DNA from: an uncultured Emergencia sp. | Lineage (GTDB): Bacteria > Bacillota > Clostridia > Peptostreptococcales > Anaerovoracaceae | Direction of reading: 5' to 3' | Length of the DNA: 20,039 bases | Assembly: GCA_937997955.1 (NCBI GenBank) | Contig: CALLDR010000030.1 | Span: 1 to 20,039, forward strand | In this document: in pieces, positions 13,812 through 20,039 of the stretch | Layout: each line of letters opens with the position of its first letter | Numbering within the stretch: position 1 is the first letter of the stretch | Position numbers and translations under genes: made by a program | The notes under the pieces: generated by a model | What the model saw: the letters and a program-made list of their open reading frames with translations, nothing else | Databases searched by the model: none | Told to the model about the DNA's origin: nothing

Positions 13812-16800
13812 TTACTTTGAAGCACTCTGTATCATTAGCTTGATCCGGTTCAGCTGGTTCACCTCGCTGGCGCCGGGGTCGTAGTCCACCGCGGTTATAT
13901 TGGCTTCCGGATAGAGCTCCCGTACCCGCTTGATGATCCCCTTCCCGACGATGTGGTTAGGCAGGCATCCAAAAGGCTGCACACAGACGATATTGGAAAC
14001 CCCTTTTTCGATGAGGACGGAAACCTCTCCCGGTAAAAACCAGCCCTCTCCGCTGTGTACGCCGCTCTGCAGTATTCTCGCCGACAGCTGGCGGATCCTT
14101 CCGATAGACGCTGGACGATGGAACCTCTGGCTCTGATCCAGCAGCACGAAGATCCTTTTCCTTATGCGGTTCATGACGCTGATGGCCGCCTTGGAAAGAA
14201 AGGACGCCATCCGCTTGCCTCCCAGGTGCTCCGCGCGGTACTGCGCGTTCCAGAAGCAGTACTGGAGGAATTCTATCATGCCGGGCATGACCACCTCCAT
14301 GCCCTCCTTTTCCAGAACCTCGATCAGATGATTGTTGGCCAAAGGCATGTATTTTACCAGCACCTCTCCGACGATGCCCACCTTCGGCTTCTGCTCCTGG
14401 CGGAGGGGCATCCGGTCAAAGACCTCTATGATCTTCCTGCAGTTGCGGTAAAACCGCGGCCAGTTCAGCCTGTGATCTCTCAGCGCTTTCTGACAAATCG
14501 CCGTCAAATAGGAAAACTGCCTGTTGGCGGCGCCCTCAGTCTTTTCGTAAGGCCGCGTGCGCAGTACGCCCTGGGAAAGCAGGTCGCCATAGATCAGGCT
14601 TTGGATTCCCTTCATCAGCAGCGGCACGGAAAGACGGAAGCCGCTGTTCTTCTCCATACCGGAAAAGTTGGCGGAGATCACCGGTATCTTGCCGTAGCCG
14701 GCGTGTTCCAGCGCTTTCCGGATCAGGCCCACGTAGTTGGTCGCCCGGCAGGAGCCTCCTGTCTGCGCCGTCATAACGGCAATCCGGTCCAGATCATATT
14801 CCCCGGAGCCCAGCGCGTCCAGAATCTGTCCCGTGATTACCAGCGCGGGATAACAGGCGTCGTTGTTGACGTATCGCAGTCCCAGATCCGCCACATTTGC
14901 CCCTTCGTTTTTCAGCATAACCAGCCGGTAGCCTCTGCTTTCCATAGCTGCCGCAAGAAGATCAAAATGAAACGGAGACATGGTGGTGCACAAAATCGTA
15001 TAGCCCTGTTCCTGCATCTTTCTGGTGTATTCCACCCGCTGACCGGCTTTCCGCGCCGCTGTCTGCCTTTTGTCAGACGCGCCCTGCTTCTCTCTTCTGG
15101 TATCTACAGCGGCGAACAGGGACCGGAGGCGGATTCTGACAGCGCCCAGATTGCTCACCTCGTCGATTTTGATGCAGGTGTACAATTTTCCCTTTGCTGA
15201 CAAGATGTCGTGAACCTGGTCGATGGTAATGGCGTCCAGTCCGCAGCCAAAGGAGTTCAGCTGGATCAGATCCAGATCGCTGCGGCTTCCCACATACTCC
15301 GCGGCGGCATACAGCCTGGAGTGATAGACCCACTGGTTGTACGCACGCAGAGACACAGTCCTCTCCGCAAGATGAGCCACGCTGTCCTCTGTCAAAACGG
15401 CATAGCCGTAGCTGGAAATCAGCGCGGCGATACCGTGGTTCACAAAGTCGTCCGCCTGATACGGCCTTCCGGCGAGAACGATGCCGTGGCACTGATGCTC
15501 CTCGATCCATCGAAGCACCCGTTCCCCTTCCCTTCTCATATCATCGTGGAAGCGGGACAGCTCCTCCCATCCTTTCCGCACCGCGCGGGCGCATTCCCGC
15601 CTGTCTGCGGCAAAGTGCTCCTCCATAAAGGTCTGAAGCTCCGCGCACAGCGTCTTCTCGTCAGCAAAGGAAAGGAACGGATCAAAGAACTGAACGCCGC
15701 GTTCTTTCAGTGCGTCCACATTGTTGCGGATGTTTTCCGGATACGAGATCACCATGGGACAGTTGTATCGATTCTGGGCCGAGGCATCTTTTTGTTCCTC
15801 ATAGTAGACGCACGGATAGAAAATGCTGGTGATACCCTGGTCGATGAGCCACTGCACATGGCCGTGGGCCAGCTTTGCCGGAAAACACTCGGATTCGCTG
15901 GGGATACTGTACTGTCCGCAGGTATAGATCTCCTGATCCGATTCCGGAGACAGCACCGTCCGAAAGCCCATCTCCCGGAAAAATACAGCCCAGAAGGGAT
16001 AATTCTCGTAGAAATTCAGCGTGCGGGGTATCCCAATAATACCCCTGACCGCCGCTTCCTCCGGCAGAGGCTCATAGTCAAAGAGCCGCTTTCTCTTGTA
16101 TGCCACCAGATCCGGCGCTTTCTTCTTTCCGCTGTTGTTTCGGAGTCCCTTCTCACAGCGGTTGCCGGATATGTGAATATTTCCATTGGAAAAAGAATGG
16201 ACGTGGAGACGGCAGTGGTTGACGCAGCCGCCGCAGTAGGAGGTTCCCGTGCGGTAAGACAGCTCCGCGGCCGCATCCAGCGCCATCATGGACGAAGCAG
16301 GCTGCGTCCCGCAGCGCTCCCTGGCAATAAGCGCCGCGCCGAAGGCTCCCATCAGTCCCGCGATCGCAGGCCGCACCACCTGTCTGCCCGTAATCAGTTC
16401 CAGAGCCCGCAGCACTCCGTCGTTGCAGAAGGTTCCGCCCTGGACGACGATCCGGTTTCCCAGCTCCGAAGGCGACCGCATCTTGATGACCTTAAAGAGA
16501 GCATTTTTGATCACGGAATAGGCCAGGCCGGCGGCGATATCCTCCACCGCCGCGCCTTCCTTCTGGGCCTGCTTGACGTTGGAATTCATGAAGACGGTAC
16601 AGCGCGTGCCCAGGTCGACCGGCCGCTTTGCCTTCAGCGCCATGGCGGCGAATTCCTCAGCGGTATAGCCCAGAGAGTTGGCGAAGCTTTCTATAAAAGA
16701 GCCGCAGCCAGAGGAGCAGGCTTCATTCAAAACGATATTGCCGATGCTGCCGTCCTGTATCTGCATGTACTTCATGTCCTGTCCGCCGATGTCCAGAATC

Positions 16801-18056
16801 CCGTCCACCTCAGGATCAAAGCGTTTGGCGGCGTAAAAATGAGCCACAGTTTCCACCTCGCTGGTATCCATGGAAAAGGCGTCCTTTATGAGAGATTCCC
16901 CATAGCCTGTGGAGCAGGCTCCGGCAAGCACAGCGTCCGCGGGTATCCTGCGGCTGATATCGGAGAGGATCTCCTTCGCCGCGGCCAGAGGATCACCGTG
17001 ATTGCTGCCGTAAAAGGAATAGAGCAGCTCATCTTGTTCGGAAATGAGGACGGCCTTTGTGGTCGTCGAGCCGGCGTCCAGTCCCAGGTAGCACCTTCCG
17101 TGCCAGTTCTCCAGCGGACGGCTCTTCAGCACGTTTCCGCTCTGTCGCTTCTGAAAGCGCTCATACTCCGCCTCGTCCTTAAACAGCGGTTCCAATACCC
17201 GCTGATCGCTTTTCATGATCTTTGTGCGGGAGATCAGCTCCAGCAAGGTCTTCAGATCGGTCAGCGGACTCTGCTCACATGCCATGGCTGCTCCCTTCGC
17301 CGCGAAGAGATGGGCGTCCTCCGGGCAGACAGCTTCCTCCGGGGACAAATGCAGCGTGCGGGCGAAGGCGGCGCGCAACTCTGAAAGATAATGGAGGGGA
17401 CCTCCTAAAAACGCTACGGTTCCCTGAATCCTCCGGCCGCACGCCAAACCGCTGATCGTCTGGTTGACGATAGCCTGAAAGATGCTGGCGGCCAGGTCGT
17501 GCTTTGACGCGCCGTCGTTGATCAAGGGCTGTATATCGCTCTTGGCGAAGACGCCGCATCTGGCCGCGATAGGATACAGCTCCCGGTACTCCTTTGCCAG
17601 CTGGTTGAGCCCGCCGGCATCTGTCTGGAGCAGGCTGGCCATCTGATCGATAAACGCCCCGGTGCCCCCTGCGCAGATGCCGTTCATGCGCTGTTCCGTG
17701 CCGCCGGTCAGATAGATGATCTTCGCATCCTCGCCGCCCAGCTCTATGACCACGTCTGTGGCCGGAAGCTCTTCCCTGACCGCGGCGGTAACGCCTACTA
17801 CCTCCTGTATGAAAGGCACGCCGAAGAGCTCTGCCAGCTTCATGCCGCCGCTTCCGGTTATGGCAGCGCGGCAGGAGACGTTTCCTTCCGTATCGTACAT
17901 CTCTGACAGCAGACGGCAGACAGTTCTGGATATATCCGCGTTGTGCCTGTCATATCTGCTGTAGCCCATGGTGCCGTCCGGCCGCAGCGCGGCCATTTTG
18001 ACCGTGGTAGAACCTATATCTATTCCAATTCTATATCTTGCTTCCTTGTTTTTCAT
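13812..18056 (-). CDS. Acyl-CoA dehydratase activase, double ASKHA plus DUF2229 protein
   Basis: This is a 1414-residue protein of the 2-hydroxyglutaryl-CoA dehydratase activator (HgdC/BadF) superfamily, which couples ATP hydrolysis to electron transfer through a [4Fe-4S] cluster. Two complete ASKHA domains lie in tandem. Domain 1 has GIDIGSTT (11-18), Cys128 in CAGGTGAF and Cys167 in ARCGVFAKSD. Domain 2 has GLDAGSTTTK (325-334), Cys447 in ACSSGCGSF and Cys486 in TRCTVFMN. Those cysteine pairs match the cluster ligands of HgdC. A Cys set CGGCVNHC (608-615) and Cys634 comes next, then the DUF2229/HgdB-like region from about residue 672 (IGIPRTLNFYE, SESECFPAK). Length is usual for this multi-domain group. 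The ATG at 18056 lacks a strong RBS. An open frame runs further upstream, but that is the antisense of the next gene. No classical HgdAB partner is beside it; the substrate is unknown. Confidence 0.9.
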   Translation of the reverse strand: MKNKEARYRIGIDIGSTTVKMAALRPDGTMGYSRYDRHNADISRTVCRLLSEMYDTEGNVSCRAAITGSGGMKLAELFGVPFIQEVVGVTAAVREELPATDVVIELGGEDAKIIYLTGGTEQRMNGICAGGTGAFIDQMASLLQTDAGGLNQLAKEYRELYPIAARCGVFAKSDIQPLINDGASKHDLAASIFQAIVNQTISGLACGRRIQGTVAFLGGPLHYLSELRAAFARTLHLSPEEAVCPEDAHLFAAKGAAMACEQSPLTDLKTLLELISRTKIMKSDQRVLEPLFKDEAEYERFQKRQSGNVLKSRPLENWHGRCYLGLDAGSTTTKAVLISEQDELLYSFYGSNHGDPLAAAKEILSDISRRIPADAVLAGACSTGYGESLIKDAFSMDTSEVETVAHFYAAKRFDPEVDGILDIGGQDMKYMQIQDGSIGNIVLNEACSSGCGSFIESFANSLGYTAEEFAAMALKAKRPVDLGTRCTVFMNSNVKQAQKEGAAVEDIAAGLAYSVIKNALFKVIKMRSPSELGNRIVVQGGTFCNDGVLRALELITGRQVVRPAIAGLMGAFGAALIARERCGTQPASSMMALDAAAELSYRTGTSYCGGCVNHCRLHVHSFSNGNIHISGNRCEKGLRNNSGKKKAPDLVAYKRKRLFDYEPLPEEAAVRGIIGIPRTLNFYENYPFWAVFFREMGFRTVLSPESDQEIYTCGQYSIPSESECFPAKLAHGHVQWLIDQGITSIFYPCVYYEEQKDASAQNRYNCPMVISYPENIRNNVDALKERGVQFFDPFLSFADEKTLCAELQTFMEEHFAADRRECARAVRKGWEELSRFHDDMRREGERVLRWIEEHQCHGIVLAGRPYQADDFVNHGIAALISSYGYAVLTEDSVAHLAERTVSLRAYNQWVYHSRLYAAAEYVGSRSDLDLIQLNSFGCGLDAITIDQVHDILSAKGKLYTCIKIDEVSNLGAVRIRLRSLFAAVDTRREKQGASDKRQTAARKAGQRVEYTRKMQEQGYTILCTTMSPFHFDLLAAAMESRGYRLVMLKNEGANVADLGLRYVNNDACYPALVITGQILDALGSGEYDLDRIAVMTAQTGGSCRATNYVGLIRKALEHAGYGKIPVISANFSGMEKNSGFRLSVPLLMKGIQSLIYGDLLSQGVLRTRPYEKTEGAANRQFSYLTAICQKALRDHRLNWPRFYRNCRKIIEVFDRMPLRQEQKPKVGIVGEVLVKYMPLANNHLIEVLEKEGMEVVMPGMIEFLQYCFWNAQYRAEHLGGKRMASFLSKAAISVMNRIRKRIFVLLDQSQRFHRPASIGRIRQLSARILQSGVHSGEGWFLPGEVSVLIEKGVSNIVCVQPFGCLPNHIVGKGIIKRVRELYPEANITAVDYDPGASEVNQLNRIKLMIQSASK

Positions 18057-18102
18057 AGGGCTTACCCGTCTTTCTGTAATGTCTGCTTGTTCTCTTGACT
18101 TT

Positions 18103-18131
18103 ATCCTAACAGACACAAAATGCAAAGGCAA
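18103..18131 (-). promoter_or_regulatory. Candidate promoter for the activase gene
   Basis: On the - strand TTGCCT (18131-18126) and TAGGAT (18108-18103) are separated by 17 bases. Both elements match the consensus at four of six positions, so this is a moderate candidate. The stretch between the divergent genes (18057-18245) holds this and the opposite promoter, and no other gene. Confidence 0.4.
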
Positions 18132-18200
18132 TACGACTAAAGTTTGCTTTTTGCGACAGCGGCCTTTGACGGCGAATATCTTTCTAAAGCTCGGATTTTG

Positions 18201-18209
18201 TGATATACT
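18201..18209 (+). promoter_or_regulatory. Extended -10 promoter for the methyltransferase-fusion gene
   Basis: TGATATACT (TGn plus TATACT) forms an extended -10; no good -35 was seen 17 bases upstream. AGGAGG (18234-18239) then leads to the ATG at 18246 with about 6 bases of spacing. Confidence 0.5.
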
Positions 18210-18245
18210 GTAGAAAAGAAAACTACCATTTCCAGGAGGCGCGTG

Positions 18246-20039
18246 ATGACATATACATATCCAGATCACCAGGACAGGCTGACCTGCCAGCTGATCGAAA
18301 CAGAATACGATGGGGCTTATTGGGGAAAGAGCGAGGAAGCCGTGCTGAAACAGGCATGCCAGATGATTACGGCTCTCCGTCAGCAGAACAAAGGCAAATG
18401 GGCCGGTGAAACCGGTGAAAAAATACGCATGCTGGATCTTGGATGCGGGCTTGGAAGGCTCTTTTCCGTCTTTTCCGGAGCTTACGCAGACGAAATCACG
18501 GCAGCGGAGCCGGATCAGGATCGGTACGCAGAGGCGGTAAAGGAAGCTGAACGGGTCAGCAAAATGACGGCGGGCTCTGTAGCGGTCCTTCACGGCGATT
18601 GCAGTGTTTTGCCGGAGGAAAGCCGGTTCCAGATCGTCCTGTCCAGCCACGTGATGCAGCATATTCCCCAGGACATGGCGGAGGATCTGATGAGTGAAAT
18701 GGCCCGCAGGCTGGTGCCGGGAGGACTTTTGATCCTGACCACCACGTGTACAGACGGAGCGGAAGACCTGTTTTTCAGAGAAAGATGGCTGGACGGCGCG
18801 CGTCATGAAGAAGCCATAGACGTGAAAACCTTTGATGAGACCTTCGGATTGCCGGACATACTGCCCGTGCGGATCTTCGCGGTGGACACGCTGAAGAAGA
18901 TGGCACAGCGCCGCGGGCTGACCTGCAGAAAGGTTCTGGCCTATCACTACAAAGACCATCATGATCCGGACGAAGATCTGAAAGCCAACGAAAACCGCGA
19001 TCTTCAGGGAGCCAGAGACGCCATGTACCTCTTTGTAAAGGAAACGGAGAAAGACCCGGTCACCATCGACGGAAATATTTGCTATCACTTCAGCTTCAGC
19101 ATCTTTGATGAGAAGACCGGACTGCGGACGGACGATGAGCCGGAGCTTCGCGCGGCCATTGGCAGGGCCTATCCCGACGCGGTGTTTCAAGACGATGAAG
19201 AGGCTCTGGCAGAACCGCTGTTCCGCGACCTGAAGACCGGTCAGGAATTCCTACACGGCGGCGGCCTGCCCTTCAGCTGCTTCCGCGTCCTGCTCAAAGG
19301 CTACCAGCTTCAGTTCAGAGATTATCAGGTGGCTGACTCCGCCGTGTTCATGACTGTATTCTCTGAATCGGATACTGTTCAGATCTGCGTCTGCCTGAGC
19401 GTAAAGAACGCAGGCATCGATGATTACGTGTATTTCCGCCACGTTCAGGGCAACGGAGCAAAGCTGTTAAACAGCGACGGGCGCATGATCTCGGTCAAGG
19501 AGATCTTTCAGGAGGTCAGCGGCTGTCTGGGCCGATTGATCACAGATGTGGAAGAGACCTATCTCGTGGAAGTGAAGCACTGGGGCGGCTATGAGAATGT
19601 CAGCGACGTCACCGAGATTACGGAACGGGAAACCAAGCCGATCTACGGCATCATGACCGGCGACGAAGGCTGGCGGCACGTACCGGAGGAGCTGGCGAGG
19701 ACGAGAATGGAGAACAGCTGGGGCAGCCGGGCCTTCATCCGGTTCATCTCCTTTGGCGCCAATTCTGTCTTTTTCAACCTGTATCAAAACGAGCATGCCG
19801 CGGATTACCGGGAAAACCGGCGGAAATTTGACGGAGCGTACTACGGCGACATGAACCCGTATTTTCTGATGGATAATCCTATCGCCGGGGTCAATCACGG
19901 CATCCTGTTCTCCATGGAATTGGTCATGGTCATCAAGACCATCTGCAACCGGATTCTCCGCAGACAGGCCGGCTACTATATCGGCGGCCAGGGAACCCAG
20001 CTCCGCTCCGAGATCCGGAAGCTGAAAGCCTACAGGGGC
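18246..20039 (+). CDS. SAM methyltransferase domain fused to a large uncharacterised C-terminal region (runs off the window)
   Basis: The frame is open from 18246 to the window end (598 codons) without a stop, so the 3' end is missing. Residues about 1-230 form a class I methyltransferase: motif I MLDLGCGLGRLF (62-73), acidic contact AAEPD (86-90), VLSSHVMQHIP (131-141) and VPGGLLILTT (157-166). The HVMQHIP segment is typical of small-molecule methyltransferases. From about residue 260 on I recognise nothing. That part is mostly soluble, with beta-rich stretches (YQLQFRDYQVADSAVFMTVF), then IRFISFGANSVFFNLYQNE and MELVMVIKTICNRILRRQ near the edge, perhaps a helical or membrane-contacting part. 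AGGAGG precedes the ATG; GTG at 18243 is an alternative start. It is divergent from the activase gene, and the two may share regulation. Confidence 0.75.
   Translation, partial: MTYTYPDHQDRLTCQLIETEYDGAYWGKSEEAVLKQACQMITALRQQNKGKWAGETGEKIRMLDLGCGLGRLFSVFSGAYADEITAAEPDQDRYAEAVKEAERVSKMTAGSVAVLHGDCSVLPEESRFQIVLSSHVMQHIPQDMAEDLMSEMARRLVPGGLLILTTTCTDGAEDLFFRERWLDGARHEEAIDVKTFDETFGLPDILPVRIFAVDTLKKMAQRRGLTCRKVLAYHYKDHHDPDEDLKANENRDLQGARDAMYLFVKETEKDPVTIDGNICYHFSFSIFDEKTGLRTDDEPELRAAIGRAYPDAVFQDDEEALAEPLFRDLKTGQEFLHGGGLPFSCFRVLLKGYQLQFRDYQVADSAVFMTVFSESDTVQICVCLSVKNAGIDDYVYFRHVQGNGAKLLNSDGRMISVKEIFQEVSGCLGRLITDVEETYLVEVKHWGGYENVSDVTEITERETKPIYGIMTGDEGWRHVPEELARTRMENSWGSRAFIRFISFGANSVFFNLYQNEHAADYRENRRKFDGAYYGDMNPYFLMDNPIAGVNHGILFSMELVMVIKTICNRILRRQAGYYIGGQGTQLRSEIRKLKAYRG

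Noticed and set aside
13631..13825. A 64-codon - strand ORF between the activase and methyltransferase genes
   Set aside because: It overlaps the activase stop, its terminator and the methyltransferase promoter, and lacks an RBS.
14055..15200. A 381-residue + strand open frame opposite the activase
   Set aside because: Same shadow effect; the translation is rich in His, Gln and Arg with no domain.
15210..17384. A 724-residue + strand open frame opposite the activase
   Set aside because: It is a codon-bias shadow of a firm gene on the other strand, with no RBS and no recognisable motif.
18057..19190. A - strand open frame that would add 378 residues before the activase start
   Set aside because: It is the exact antisense of the divergent methyltransferase gene, shows no domain, and the activase family begins at the MKNKEARYRIGIDIG start. 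The candidate promoter at 18103-18131 also lies inside it.
1..20039. CRISPR array, tRNA, rRNA, known riboswitch, or intact insertion sequence
   Set aside because: I saw no regularly spaced repeats, no tRNA-like or rRNA segment, no recognisable riboswitch core, and no transposase with terminal inverted repeats. A covariance-model scan would be the decisive test.

Overview
The window reads as chromosomal DNA of a low-to-mid G+C anaerobic Gram-positive bacterium, most likely class Clostridia (Bacillota). The basis is the mutS-mutL-miaA order, a MutL that carries its own endonuclease motif, a YneA-like LysM protein behind Bacillus-type LexA boxes, strong AGGAGG ribosome sites, and a 2-hydroxyacyl-CoA dehydratase activase typical of strict anaerobes. 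I cannot place it at genus level.

Positions 1-7290 (+ strand) are a housekeeping block. It starts with the 3' end of mutS, then mutL, miaA and a tyrosine recombinase, all overlapping or tightly spaced. A new promoter drives a PLP enzyme of the YnbB (methionine gamma-lyase-like) family and a TVP38/DedA-type membrane protein, which end at a clear terminator. A separate SOS unit follows: a consensus promoter with two identical LexA boxes and a weaker third one, driving a 100-residue YneA-like division inhibitor. lexA itself is not next to it.

Positions 7287-7787 hold no convincing gene. They contain two short perfect tandem duplications, a terminator-like hairpin, a long near-perfect hairpin, and the terminator of the opposite operon.

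Positions 7788-12731 (- strand) look like an accessory module, visibly more AT-rich than its flanks. In transcription order it has a self-regulated-looking HTH regulator with a 24-bp palindrome on its promoter, a small four-helix membrane protein, a second promoter with a roughly 250-nt leader encoding a possible 21-residue peptide, and two overlapping ABC half-transporters that probably form a heterodimeric exporter. This is the best candidate here for an undescribed system, possibly peptide export or immunity. Its function is inferred from layout only.

Positions 12734-18056 (- strand) carry a class I SAM methyltransferase with its own promoter and terminator, then a 1414-residue two-headed dehydratase activase with DUF2229. 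Divergent from the activase, 18246 to the window end (+ strand) is an open frame joining a SAM methyltransferase domain to a long C-terminal region I do not recognise. No tRNA, rRNA, CRISPR array or intact insertion sequence was seen.
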